Source: Hydractinia symbiolongicarpus (Eukaryota > Cnidaria > Hydrozoa > Anthoathecata > Hydractiniidae). From it: 64,000 bases of DNA. Shown piece by piece: positions 24,744 to 37,965 of this stretch; within the stretch, counting starts at the first letter, position 1, and each line of letters starts with the position of its first letter. The stretch lies in contig NC_079888.1 in the NCBI RefSeq assembly GCF_029227915.1, forward strand, positions 11,513,001-11,577,000, in the 5' to 3' direction. The position numbers and the translations under genes are program-made. A model generated the notes under the pieces. That model ran no database searches, was not told the DNA's origin, and was given only the letters and a program-made list of their open reading frames with translations.

Positions 24744-27415
24744 GTAAATGTTTATGTTCCAATTTCTTCAACATTTTTGTAGCAATTTTTTAAATAAAGG
24801 AAACTAAAAGCTGATCATGTATTTAAACAAGAACTCTACAATTTTATTTTCGTTATTCTTGTGTCTAACAATATAAATGGCCATTGAAATTTCACAGAAA
24901 TTACGCTTCTTTGTATGTATCTGGGGATGGATCTAAAAATATAAATTAGAAACAATTTCATTTAAAATTTCGATTCCCAGGTTGTATGCATTTACTCATT
25001 GTTTAATTTAAGGGCTTGTTTCAAAATATCAGAAACCCCCCTTAATACTAAAAATTAACTTAAGCGCCACATGCATGAATATATGCCAAAGGTTTAGGAG
25101 ACACTTGAAAGGAAAAGGTGGTTATGCTTTTAGGATAAAAATGACCTTTATAACTAGTAAAACTTCAAAAAGCAGGAGCAATGTTTCAAAAATAAAATTG
25201 CATCCTAAAAATAAAGCACAACATTTTCAGCCTCAAAATATTGGCCTCAAAGTTATTTAATTTTTCACAACTTTAAAATATGGATCCTGTTGTATATATT
25301 TATTGAGCAGAGTTAATAAGAAAATGGTACTTAATAATAATGAGCAATTTTTCAGTCAAAAACCTATGATGGTTTTTATACCTTGTTGGCCTGCAACAAG
25401 ATCACTTCCTTTGAACCTGATTTTATAAAGGGTTAAAGTGTTTGCATCAAACTGAGAGTGATTCTTTTGGATACTCACACTAATTGTGTAATATTTAATG
25501 TCCCTTTTGGGACTCCATTATTTACATAAAATTAGATATTGGCAAATTTTAATTATGACTGAGTGTTGTGAGATAACAATGGGTTTAACAATTAGTTGAT
25601 GTAATTTAAAAACATTCATGGCTATAAAGTTTTTTAGATGTATAGATTAGTTTACTTGGTGTTGTTGTTGCTGCTTTTGGTTTGTATTTTGTGACAAAAT
25701 ATCCAATTGGCATTACATGGGGTTTCTAGAAGAATATTATATGTCAATGTTTATTTGAAAACAAACTTTACTCTCTTTTATGTTTTTAACATATCTTTTA
25801 TAAATTATTGCAAGGATACTTGCACTAAATGGATGGATTTGGTTTTTGTTTTGATCTATGGTTTTGTATAAAAAAAGTAAATGAAAAACTTAGAATATTA
25901 GTCACATCACTTTAATAGTTGGTTATTTTAACGCTAATTTTAATGTGTATATCAACTACGCTGTCTTTATATGAACATTAAGCTTTCAAATAATGGTAAT
26001 TGATAAATTTGTAAAGTCCAAAGTTCACAATTCAGGATCACCATTTATAAATGCCAATCATATCCTCAACAGAATTTATAACCATGTTAAAAACAAAAAC
26101 TTTTTTACTGCACAATCAGTATTACTGACCATATACAAATTGGGGCTTCAAAAAAACACAACCAAAACCAGGAGGGCATTTGAAAGGATATTAAAAATAT
26201 TAAACTTGTTTACATGCACAGAACAACATGTTTATTTACTTAACTTGTTTTATTTACTAGGATATTAAAAGAGTTGTTTTTAACCACCTTGCTCTGAAAT
26301 AACAATCACTAGGGTGTTATTGCAAATATGATTTTTGCCACTTATGATTCTTATTTGTTTCACTCATTTTTTTCTATATTTGCCCAGTATACTAAAATTC
26401 TCTTCAGCTTTTGACTGAAGTTATTTATTTTCCAACCATGTTTTGTTATTAAAAAAGTACAGCTTGCCTCAGTTACTGCATGCTTAATTCTGCTGAATTT
26501 ATTTATTTATTATTTCAAGATTCTTAACATGAAGCAGTTCAAGGGTTAAAGTTATATGGCAATACGTTAAAACCCAATTATTTGTTTTTATGTATTCAAA
26601 CAGTTTTCTTTTTTCTATACGGTGGCCAGACATATAGAAGTCATGACCATACTGTACTGTAGTACAAAAGATTTTTTAATTTTACAGTTTGTAATGTTTG
26701 ATTTAAAAATGAATAAAATGTAAGTGCTTCTTGTTTTACAGAGTTTAATAGATTTCATGTTGGCTTTTGTTATGTTTTTCTAAGTGGTAGATTGTTTAGT
26801 GACCTTTTTAATGCAATTTCTAAAGGAAATTAAATAAATTATAGCAATTTTATTGGATTGCTTTGGTGGGACTAAATTTTTCTATGCTGAGGGATTTTGA
26901 ACTAAGTTTGCAAATGCTAATTGATGAAGATTATTGTGAATTTCTTTCAAATTTCTACTTTTTATCTCCTGGTTACTACTTTCATGTTCAAAAATATTTC
27001 TAAAACAAGTGCAAACTTCCTGTCAATAAATGATCTATTTTACATATTCTCTATAATAATAGCTGTATTATGTCTGTCTCTGCGTAAAGACGAGAGGTAA
27101 AAAGGGAGACGTTTTTTCTACTTTGAGTGAATTGGGGTTTTCGAGTGAACATAATATTAGTGCTTGCAGGGAATCTTCAAATCACCGATTTGTAAAGATT
27201 AATTCTACTCGGGAAATGCAGTTGTATTAGACTGCCTTAGATTGCCTTAGATAAAGTAATTTATACAGACCATTCCTTAAGACAAGTGCGATTGCACGCG
27301 CACTTGCCCGCAGACACGTAAAGAAATTTACGAGTGCTTTTTATCGCACCCCTGATTTTTCTTTTTCTAAAATATTACCGACAATGAAAAAGGCTTTTAA
27401 TGATTTTTAAAAGAC
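24744..27415. other. Non-coding stretch
   Basis: No supported exon. An open frame at 25993-26268 (91 codons, + strand) is Lys/Asn-rich with no recognisable domain and is not called. Near 27050-27110 a TCTATAATAATAG...GTCTGTCTCTGCG stretch resembles the Helitron-like family start found at 62211. Confidence 0.45.
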
Positions 27416-27664
27416 CTACAGCAATATTTTTGCTTTCTACGATTTCGTTTTTATGAATTTTAAACAATCTACGGCGATCTTTACGCTTTCTACTATCTCG
27501 TTTTCATAAATTTCAAACGATCTACGGCGATCTTTTCGCTTTCTACGATGCCGTTGTTATGTTTTTTAAACGATCTACGGCGATCTTTTCGCTGTGTCCG
27601 ATCCCATTTTTATGATTTTTAAATGATCTATGGCGATCTTTTCGCTTTCTAGGATCTCGATATA
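27416..27664. repeat. 53-bp minisatellite, ~4.7 units
   Basis: Units begin CTACGGCGATCTTTTCGCTT (or close variants) at 27416, 27469, 27522, 27575 and 27628, an exact 53-bp period with scattered substitutions. A degenerate part unit precedes the first. The array ends about 80 bp before the 5' break of the retrotransposon at 27744. Confidence 0.9.
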
Positions 27665-27743
27665 ACGTTGTGGTAAACAAAAAATAGTTAGTGTGAATCA
27701 CACTTGCAAATATTCACATCGGACTTGTAAATTTTGCTTACGA

Positions 27744-28863
27744 GAATTTAGTGTAAATGTTGGTGTACATCAGGGTTCTGTAGTTAGTCCTTTGTTGTTT
27801 ATTCTAGTCTTAGAAGCGCTGTCGATGGAGTTCAGAACAGGTTGTCCATGGGAGTTATTGTATGCAGATGATTTGGTTCTCATAGCAGAGTCGATGGAAG
27901 AATTAGTTAAAAAGTTTGAGAAGTGGAAGAAAGGCTAGAAGAGAAAGGGCTAAAGGTAAACACAGCAAAGTCTAAAGTCATGATTAGTAGCATTGCAGCC
28001 AAGTGTGACCTTGTAGTTGGAAAGTGGCCTTGTGGAGTTTGCAGGAAAGGGGTTGGTAGTAACTCAATTTTTTGTCAGACTTGCAAGCATTGGGTACATA
28101 AGAAGTGCAGTACTATTAGTGGAAGGTTAAGAGCTGACATACAGTTTGTATGCAAGCGTTGCAAAGGTGAGATTATAGAGAATAAAGTATTTCCAGCTTT
28201 AATGATGTACAACAGTGGCTCGTTAGAGATAGTTGAGAACTTCTGTTACTTAGGTGATATGTTGGGCAGTGAAGGGGGTGTTGCAAGAAGTGTTTCTTGC
28301 AGGATAGGTTCTGCTTGGAAAAAGTTCAGAGAATTACTTCCTTTGTTGACTAGCAGAGTCTTGTCAATTGAGTTAAAAGGTAGGTTGTATGAGGCCTGTG
28401 TAAGAAGTGTTATGTTGTACGGTAGTGAGACATGGGCAGTGAAGCAGGAAGATCTTCACCGTTTAGAAAGGAATGATATGAGAATGGTTAGGTGGATGTG
28501 TAACGCCAGCCTGAGAGACAGAAAGAGTTTAAATGGGCTAAGAAGCAGGCTAAGTCTCCGTAGAATTAAAGATGTTATCCAGATAAGAAGATTGAACTGG
28601 CTGGGGCACTTGGAAAGAATGGAGGAGGATAATTGGGTAAGAAAGTGTAGAGACTTGATAGTTCCTGGGGCAAAGCCCAGAGGCAGACCGAGAAAGACTT
28701 GGCAGGAGGTTATAAGGACAGACTTGATACAGAGGAAGTTGAGTTTAGATCTAACACAGTCTAGATCAGATTGGAAGAGGGTCATTAATATACCCCGTCC
28801 AACCCATGCTAGCATGGAAAACGGACGTTAAGCCGAGAATGATGATGATGATGATGATGATGA
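27744..28863 (+). mobile_element. 5'-truncated RTE-like LINE with PHD-like finger in its RT
   Basis: This is the 3' part of a non-LTR retrotransposon. Homology starts in the palm of the reverse transcriptase (VHQGSVVSPLLF) and includes the catalytic YADD at 27861-27872. The frame then shifts at about 27923-27938 and continues to the stop at 28829-28831. Between palm and thumb lies a PHD-like C4HC3 finger (CGVCRKG...CKRC, 28031-28162). The C-terminal part carries the RTE-type RLNWLGHLERM and KPRGRPRKTW motifs. After the stop come ATGCTAGCATGGAAAACGGA and a GAT microsatellite tail (28839-28863), typical of RTE 3' ends. The endonuclease and the start of the RT are missing and the frame is broken, so the copy is dead. 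A second copy on the other strand at 45.5-47.65 kb has the same layout. Confidence 0.9.
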
Positions 28864-31800
28864 GTGCAATTTTTCGCACACCATAGCACTCATAATTTTT
28901 TAAGCGGGTGCTTTTTGTAGCGCTGGCATAGTTTTATTCAAGATTTAGCCTGTTTATATAAACTTTTTTGTATTATGTCTACTGTTTTAAGTCACATATT
29001 TAAAAAACATGCACGGATTAAAAATGTGGCTAGTATAATTATTGAAAAAACAAATAAATACATTTCATGCATTTTGCCTGCACTATTTTAAGCAAATTGT
29101 ACAGATTCCAATTTATAAATAATACTTTAATTTAAATAAATTTTGTGACTTGCCTGCACGTTTGTTTTTCTCTTTTCTTCTTGGTAAATTTTTGAAGAGC
29201 TTCAGAATTTATAGAGACAGCTTTATTCTATTACTTTACTACATTCTCCTGCTTGATGTTCTTATGTTTTGGCACTCTGTAACCTTTTTAAACATGAATA
29301 GAGTGATTTTGAAAACCTATAAAAAATCTGCATCAAAAAGCAACTAGTGTGCAGGATAATAAGATTTCAAAGTTGCTGAACTAATACTGCCTTAAAAAAC
29401 TCTTCCAAAACGATCATTGATATCATTTTGAATTGTGTGCAATATGATATAGGAGGTAGTATAATGTTGTTACCTTTTCAATATAAAATTTAGAGTAACA
29501 TTTTTTTATACATTCTGCAACATTTAATTGTGAAATTTTGTGCTATTTACGCTAATAATGTCGAATGACCTTGGCTGTATTACTTATGCATACGTTTTCC
29601 CCCAGATTTTTCAAATTAACGTTTCCTGATTTTTTAAGGTAAGTGTAATCAAAGACTTTCCCATGATTTCGTAGATACAATATATTTATTTATATCTTTT
29701 TACAGTATTTGTTGGATGGAGATTATACACTTTAAATTTATTTTACGCAATAGTTGCCTTTAAAACAAAAAACTTTTAATGTAATCTTTTACGGCACAAC
29801 CCGACATTTTTGCAAAACAAAACAAAGGCAGAGAGATGTTTTATTAATAAGATGTGAGAAGGTGCACTAATTAAGAACACTAGAATATTCTGGTTGCATA
29901 TTCATGTAATATGGCTAGTGATTTGTGGTTTCTTTTTCTGGAATTAATGTGCACATTAACATAACTTCAAATTTCATAATCATCATTTTAGTTGAATCTT
30001 GGCTTTCATCATCTATGAAATAATTGAAAGTACAACAATATTTCACTTCATGGGTGTACAACAACTGTGTTCCCTATCTTTTTGAATTAATAGTAAACTC
30101 ACACTTTTGTTTTGTTTACAATAACTCTTTTCTGTTACCGAGGTAACAGATTATTCAGTTGATAATTCAGTAATCTTTAAAAATCCTATTCAATCCAACC
30201 TTTGTTTTTTTTATGTCCTTTTCATTGAATAAGCCATTTGTTTCAGGTTGTTATAACTTTAGATATAAGATGTTTTTAAGTAGATAATATAGCTGTTGTA
30301 TAGCAACATTCCCCACTAATACAACATCAATCATTTTAAACAACCTAATAGAACACTAGTAGATAATTTTACTATTAAGTCATGGTGAAAACAACAACAA
30401 CAACAACACTTAACTTTCGAAAAATCACATATATTTTTTTTATAAAAACTAATTTTGACCTATTGCTTTTGATAAAAAATTGTTTTAAACTTAATAGAAA
30501 ACTTGCTTAATGATTGCTTAGCAGAACATTAAATAAATTCCAAAATTATCAAAACTCCAGTGAAAAATTACCAATGTTCACCCACAGTTGTAGATTTAAT
30601 GCCAGATTTTTAATTAATACCAGAACTAATTAATTATTTAGTTCACAATCAGAAAACAGGGGCCGTTTTATCGAAAAGGATCTAATTCTGGTAGTCTGGT
30701 TTTATTTATGCTAAAGTTGCTTAGAAATATTGCACATTTCTTACAGTTGCTTATAAAGTGGTTGCTTTATGTGCATGTGTATATTTTGCATTCCACACTT
30801 AATTGTTATGAGAAAAGTATTCTTGAAAAATACCTATGCAAATATTCATAAGGAATTTTAAAAAATAAAAAAAAAAAAATAGTAAGAACATTGTTATAGA
30901 AATTAAATATAGAAAAACAAACATGTTCACTTCAACAGGTGTACAGTGAAAAAGAAGACTTAGAAAACCATGTTGAGTTATTTCTTTTTTTATTCATCAC
31001 GTTTTAATTATACAGCTGCAACTCTATAGTGTTTTGGTGAGCTGTTTTTTACAACATAAAGTTGTGCAATCCTGAAAAGAACCAAGCATGCTCTTTTACA
31101 ATTTGAACATAATAGAAACCAGGTCATGGTAATTATTCATACATGTTTGATTTTTAATTCCTTAAAACTTCTATTTAAAAGTTCTTTGTGTTTTTTTATG
31201 TTCAATTAGCTGTCGAAAATAATAGTGTATTGTTCAAAATCATGTTTCTATTAAGTATGTACAATAGGATGTTAAATTATAATTTCTTACCATTCTAAAA
31301 TAAATGGTTCTTGGTTTTTAAAAGATAGAATGGCTTCATTTAATTGAACAAGGGGGTATATCTGATGAAACTGAGTTAAGGATATTGCTTTGTGCTGTTG
31401 TTTTTATGATCTGTACAAAGTTGCAGTTTTTTTATGTTTACATAAATTTTTTTACATTGATTTTTCTCTTTCTTTCTTAGTTTTCCACTTCATTTCATCT
31501 CAAAAAGAGTTTCTTCCTAAATAAATTAAGTTAATATGAATTCTACTGCATATTTTAGTTTTATCTTGTTTGCCAGAATACTCTGCTGTGTAATTAGTTT
31601 TTTAAAAATTGATTAGGCGAGACCAGAGAAGTAGCATGTAAACTTGTTTTGCAAACAAAACTTCCAAGAGCTTTGTTTTTTAGCTGTAAAAAATTGTCTT
31701 GGTTCAGTGAGAAGCAAGTGAGTACTTAATAAAAATACACAAAGCTTCATGGTTGAGAGGTGCACCATTGGTTCAGGACAGCAATACCAAAAATGAGTGT

Positions 31801-34800
31801 GAAGCCTCTTCAAGGACTGTTGATTTTTAGCACTTTAAACTTATAAATAATTTTCAGTCCTAAAGATAATTTTACCAAGCAACCCCCTTGCTGACAATTA
31901 ATAGCGTGACATTATGTTTTGAAGTGTTCTGAAAATAGAGTGGGAGACAGCTTGTAATAGATGTACTGTAATATTACAAAGTCAATCCTTTAATTGGCAA
32001 TAAATCAGTGAAACGTGTATGTGTGAGAGAGCATAAGTTTGTTTTTTTCTTAAACATATTTGTTTTATGATAAAAAAGTTCATTAATTATTCATGTATAC
32101 TAAACAGTTATGCTGCTGGTTCACAAATATTTATGCCTAACATTCTTGGAAGATTTTTCCTGCATTGTTCTGTATAATTTATTAAAGATGTTGTTTATAA
32201 CCCAATTCTTATATAATCTATATTGCTTTGTTTTGTTTTGATTTGAATATTCATATTTTATAGTGTCATGTCCAATGACGTATGGGTGTTGTTGGAATAT
32301 ATTGGGTTGACATTTTATGGCATTATTTACATTGCGCCAGCAACTGCATTATGACACTTTTTTCTGTTTATTTTACTCATCATCTGAGAATGTATTAAAT
32401 CTTAAAAAAGTGCTTACAGTAGGTGGGAAAATATTGTGACATAGGTTGGTATTTGATGAAAGAGCACAGATAGATAGATAGGGTTTGATTGAACCATGGA
32501 ACTATATAAGCACTTGAGAAACATGTTTTTATATATTTTTTTAAAGAATTTTTAGCAAACTTGTGTAACTAGGTAAAATCAATTTCAATTATCAAATTAA
32601 CTGGCTTTTCTTAATCTGTATTGTTGATTGTGAAAACTTTAAAATAAGATAACAATGTCAAAGTTAATTTTTAATATTCGTTTACTATAAAAGTTAATTT
32701 TTTAATTGTGTACATTATACTTGAACTTTCAGCTTAATAAATGCATGTTTTGTGGCAGGCTTTTGTAAATTGACAAACACATCAGCAGGTAACAAGAAAA
32801 AATCTTAGTCAATACATATCAATTTTCTGTCAAAAAAATGAGAACAATAAAAAAACGCTGCATGTGGAATTTGAAGTATCATCTTTGTATGTATTGTGGT
32901 TTTTAAACCCAAACAGGAAATGTTGTTTTTGCTTCCATTTAAATGATAAACAAATAATAAATTTTATGTATAAAAAATCACACTATACATACAGGTCATT
33001 ATCTAGGTAAAGGATTTTTTTTGAGAAACTGTTAATTATTTTAAAAATATTATTGTCACCTTAACAAAATAAAGGCTTTTTATAAAAAAAAAATCAGACA
33101 TCTTTAACTTTTAATCTTCTTGACCTTATACTTTACAAAATACCCCAAATGCATGATTTTCCTAGTGTCGTCTTTGTTTGTGTATATATTTCTCCTGGAA
33201 TGGTTTTTGCTAGCACTTTATTTTCAGTCAATCAGTCAATCCGCCTTTATTATAGAAAGTACAGTGCGTATATGACATATGTGACTTAGGCAGCATTAAT
33301 ATTTTCAAAAATTGCGCAACGTGATGGGCTGAAAATTACGCCATAGCAAGCAATATTTTCAGGTATTGCCTGCTACAAAAGCAACTGTGTTTAAAATAAT
33401 CAAACATAGAAAAAAGTTAACAAATGCAAATCAAAAGTGAACAGTGGCTACTGTACTTTCAACAAGTTTTATTTGTAACTGCCACTTAATGATAATATGG
33501 CTATTTTGACACAATATTTGATTCATTTGAATCTCTTTGTTGCATAAAGTGTCCTCACATCACATTTACTAAGGATTAATATCTTTTTGGTACATGTAAA
33601 AAGGTATGTCGCAAGGAGCACATAACCACGACCTTATGGTGTGTCACTAGGAGGTGTTATCGTTGGCTTATCTACAACACATGTAAACAAGAGGTTGTGT
33701 ATTTAAGTTTCAAACGAAAGGGATTTCATAAACTGCGAATGTACTAAATTGCTCATTTTCTTCCCCCTCCCCCATGTAGGCAACCTGTACACTTTTAGTC
33801 TGACCCACCCCCTCTCCAGCCTGAGTGTGGCTATATGCCATGGATGTCCTCCTAATCCGCCATTCTAGAATTTCTTAGGCACATGTTCAGCATATTTTCA
33901 GCCTTGTTGAATTCTTCTGATTTATGTTTTTTCTTGTGTTATGAGTTTTTTAATTACCTTAGGTGAATTTATTTTTGCAGGAAATAATTTTAGTGAATTT
34001 CGAAAAAAATAAGTTCATGCAAAAATTATTGGAAAACTCTATTCCCAAACTTTGTAAAAATTAATTCCTGTAAAATTTAGATTTTTTCCTTTTTGAAAAC
34101 AATTTATTTGATTTACCTAGAACTGCATTTAATATATATGAGAATTGCACCTTGTTTTTATTTGATGTCTCCTGTTGCATAACAACCTTGCAACAGTATA
34201 ACTTGAGAAAAAAACATTATCAAATTCTATTTTCTAGAAATTTACAAAATTTGATTCTGGCAAAATATTAGGACTTGCCAACTGTGCAAAAATTAGTTTT
34301 TGCAAAAATTTAATTTAATTTTCAAAAAGTTACTTTGAAATATTAATTCCCTTGTATTGAAACAGTCTTCTCTTTTCCAATAGACACAATGATACCTAAT
34401 TAACTCGATACTTTCTGAACTTGGTCTAATGCAATTGCATCTGTAGTTTTTTCGCTATCTTTTTTTGGTTGGTTTTTTTTCATAATATAGGAGCTTGTGA
34501 TGTTCTGAATCAGGCTTCGATATGCTTATGCGCAAAACACAATCAAGCTTAGGGTATGGTTACATTATACTAATTTTAATGAAGTATTTTTATCTTGCAC
34601 AAAAAAACACTGGCACATATTATGAAAAAAGATGCACAAGAAAAAATTATGTAAGAAAAATGCATCAAAAATCAATCAATTTTTCTATGAAAGTAATTCC
34701 AGTTAAAAAATTGAAAAATAGGCTCACCTGCGATATTCACAGTTGTTTTCAATTCCTCCTAATAAAGTATAATTTGAAAATCTCATCCCACATATTCAAA

Positions 34801-35314
34801 TGAACATGGTGCTTAAAGAGTCGCACAGGCTGAACAGGCAATCTTTGGTATACAACTTCGATATTGTTTTTGTTTCCACTGAAGTTTTTTTTATTTTAGA
34901 CTTTCAAAAATGCTATTGTGCAATCTTTTTTTTCTTCTGGCTTACGTAGAATTTCTTACAAACAAAAAATATATTGATTGTTAAAAATGTACGTTATCAT
35001 TTACAAAACTCCATAAAAGTTTACATACTTTCTGTTAAACATGTCACACAGTTGAAAGATTTTATGTAACTTGAGAGAATGAATGAACAGCAGCCATTTC
35101 ATAGGCCCTTACGTTAAAATTACTTTCTGTGTAACAAGTCTGGAACAAAAGTTTACTAAAAAAAATTAAAAAATTACCGGTTGCAGTATTTTAAATGTAT
35201 CAAAATTAGCTTCAATTATATGCATTTTTTTAGAAGAACTTTTTTTGCATAATATATTACATAGTTTCATAAATATACAATTTAATTTTCTACAGCTTTC
35301 TCAAGTTAGCTGTT
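28864..35314. other. Non-coding AT-rich stretch
   Basis: No supported exon or clear transposon end. It has a CAA run near 30388-30408 and otherwise simple AT-rich sequence. The 33215-33420 interval is less AT-rich and may be an interspersed repeat, but I could not define its ends. Confidence 0.4.
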
Positions 35315-36160
35315 AAGGTGGCAGTAACCCTTTTAAAATTGGAAATTTTTTTTTTACATAATTAGTTTACGAAAGGTTATTTTCAGACTATATATCCATA
35401 TTTTTTCTGTTATAACACACTTGTCACGATTTTATGGCTATAATACTATTATCCTTCACCAAAAATATTCAGCCTCAACAATTCCTCTTTAAAATAAAAT
35501 TCATGAATGATTAATTAGTTCTGCTGAATATAGTTTAAGTTTACGCGCTTGCGAAATTGTACAGAAAGAAATGACGTAATTATTAAAGAGAAACGTTAAT
35601 AACAACAAAGATGGCGCATTATATAGAAATTTAAGACGATCTTCATTATGCTACACTGCACGAGCTTAACTTTCGATAGCATTTTCGTTTTACTTTAAAA
35701 TTCTTAGACATGCTTGGTGAATCATGCAGCCATGATACTGTGTGCGGAAATCTTTTTAATCAGAATATTTTTCTTTTAACAGCGTTAGATGCAGCAGGGG
35801 ATGCTTACAAAGAATCTTTTGAAAAAAACAAAAGGCTATTGTTAAAAAAATAAGAATGAACAAAAAAAATCCGCACACCGTTTTAAAAGGGTTAAACCAA
35901 GGTTCATTTAAAAACAGAAGCTGATGAAAAATAACGAGATTGTAAAAAGTTGGAGTTCATAGAAGCCAATTTTTTTCTTGTTTATGGTACATTTTTAAAT
36001 AGAAGTTTCTGCCGACTCAGCAATTTTAGTGTTAAGTTAAAATCATTTTATTATGTATTAAGGCCTATATTTTCAGGAAATAGTAAAAAAATGGTATAAA
36101 TAAAACACTGAGTAAATAATTAAGCTATTTGGACAGCTAAAAAAGGGTTACTGCCACCTT
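35315..36160. mobile_element. ~846-bp MITE ending in AAGGTGGCAGTAACCC
   Basis: The left end AAGGTGGCAGTAACCCTTTT is matched by an inverted copy at the right end (AAAAAAGGGTTACTGCCACCTT). The interior is non-coding and contains a YY1-like AAAGATGGCGC at about 35609. The target duplication is unclear (TT on one side, TAA on the other), so I do not assign a superfamily. Confidence 0.7.
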
Positions 36161-37907
36161 TAAAGTACCCATAACATATTAATAAATAATTATTTGTCAG
36201 TATAATCATTTAAAAACTTAAATGATTCCTTATCAGGCTCAAACTTGAACCTCTTAAATAAAAGAATCATCAGATTTTTTATACCATTTGTGTCAGTCAT
36301 GTAAAAATTTAGCATAACATATAGCAACATGGTGGTTGTAGCTAACTAGACAATGTATCTTTATTAAAGTCTAGATATGTACAAATTGGAAAAATATTTA
36401 ATGCTGCCTAAATTTAATGCTCCATTATGTGCAATATGAGCCTAATTTGCATATTTTATGTGTGCAAAAATTAATCGCACTAATGATGATGTTTTTTTCT
36501 ACACAACATAGTAAAATTTCCAGCAAGATTTTATACTGGTTATAATAAGAGTTGCAATTTTTGTTAAAAGTTGTTCTCTTTTGTAAATGAATATAACAGT
36601 TCAAAAAATAAGCAGTTTAAGTATGGACAAAAAGATATGCACAATAAGTCCCACCAAAAAAATATCATATTTTTCTTGGCATGCCAGTAAAAGCAAAGAA
36701 AAATGGTTTCTTGGTACCTCAAAGCTGTCTAAGTAATTTTCAACAGATCCATGTCTAGTTCAAGGGGTCAGTACAAATTTGATGATAACAACAACTTCAG
36801 TAATCGTTTTAAAAATATGTAGAACCAAGACGAAACATACAAGATGAATGCGCGTGCAATTGCACACCGTGTACATAATATTTTACAGAACAAATTTGTA
36901 ACATCATTTATAGGAAAAATAAGAGGATGGAAAATTTTCTAAACGTTAATTGGCACAGCCTAAACAAACTGAGTGACGAAAACTTTTTTTTGGTATAAAA
37001 GAAAAACAAGAAAAAGTTCGTACATAGTATATATGGTGCGGAAATAAGGTTCATTTAAGGTAAAGTCAATGCTTTTCAAGGCTCAAATACGCTAAGAGGA
37101 CTCTGTCCTGGATTCTTTAGGATACTACTGATGCCTAGACCATTTTTCTGTTCTACTCCCAGTTATTGTTTTTACAATAGCAATTTCTAGTTGATAATAT
37201 TAAATTGCAAAGATGTCTAAAAATTTTCAAATTTGTAAATCGATATATTATGGATTTTAAGCATCACATCATTCTCCTTCCAAAAACATTATTTGTGAAG
37301 TACCTTACAATCATGTCATGCCTTGAAAAATTTGAATCAAACAGTGGTTTGAGAGACAATTTGGTATTGTTTAATTGATGAATTTAAATGCTTGGTGAAA
37401 ACAATTTATTATATTTCCTGCAAAATAAAACAATAGTTTACAACAATTTTTTAGGCTTTTCCATTATTATTACATTTGGTTTTACAGGTTATTCAAATTT
37501 AATATAGTGATGTTCTGGAACAAAAAGTTAATTTTGTCGTTTTCTCACTGAACAGATGTGAAAAATTGTTTGATAAATCATAAGTAGTATTCACAATGGT
37601 AAAATAAAGATTTATAACTCTTGTTTACATGGGTTTTACTCTTATGTCCACGTTAGAATGTTCAATACCTTTTTACCTTAACTCTGTATATCTATCTTTA
37701 TCTACCTTCAAGATGACTTTCTTACTGCTGTACACTTTGCTTTATTTTAACTTTATGTGCCCTGTTCCTGATATCTTAACTCTGATAAGTGCTATTTATT
37801 TACAATTTTTGTTATTTACATGAAAAGTATAATACATAGTAAAGAAATAAACAAATTAAAAAATGTATGCCAGCAGATGATAATGTCTATCAATGGGATA
37901 CTTAGCA
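36161..37907. other. Non-coding stretch upstream of the zinc-finger exon 1
   Basis: Nothing coding is supported. If the 37908 exon is a true first exon, its promoter should lie here; I see no decisive core promoter motif. An in-frame stop (TAA) at 37881-37883 limits upstream extension of that frame. Confidence 0.4.
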
Positions 37908-37965
37908 ATGCGTCAAAAAGTACAAGCTAGAAAGAGTGCAGAGGCTGTTCCGTTTGAATTTTATG
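37908..37965 (+). CDS. Zinc-finger gene exon 1 (RBBP4-motif-like N-terminus)
   Basis: It encodes MRQKVQARKSAEAVPFEFY and ends one base into a codon at a strong GTAAGT donor. Residues 1-12 share seven positions with the PRDM16-type MRSKARARKLAK motif. A cryptic acceptor (ACTTAG at 37900-37905) would also keep frame as an internal phase-1 exon joined to 24743, but its pyrimidine tract is poor. I therefore treat it as a first exon with its own promoter. Confidence 0.65.

Noticed and set aside
25993-26268. 91-codon + strand open frame
   Set aside because: Lys/Asn/Leu-rich composition expected from AT-rich DNA, no domain, no splice context and no partner exon.
33215-33420. Possible interspersed repeat starting near TCAGTCAATCAGTCAATCCG
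   Set aside because: No second copy or defined ends were visible within the window.
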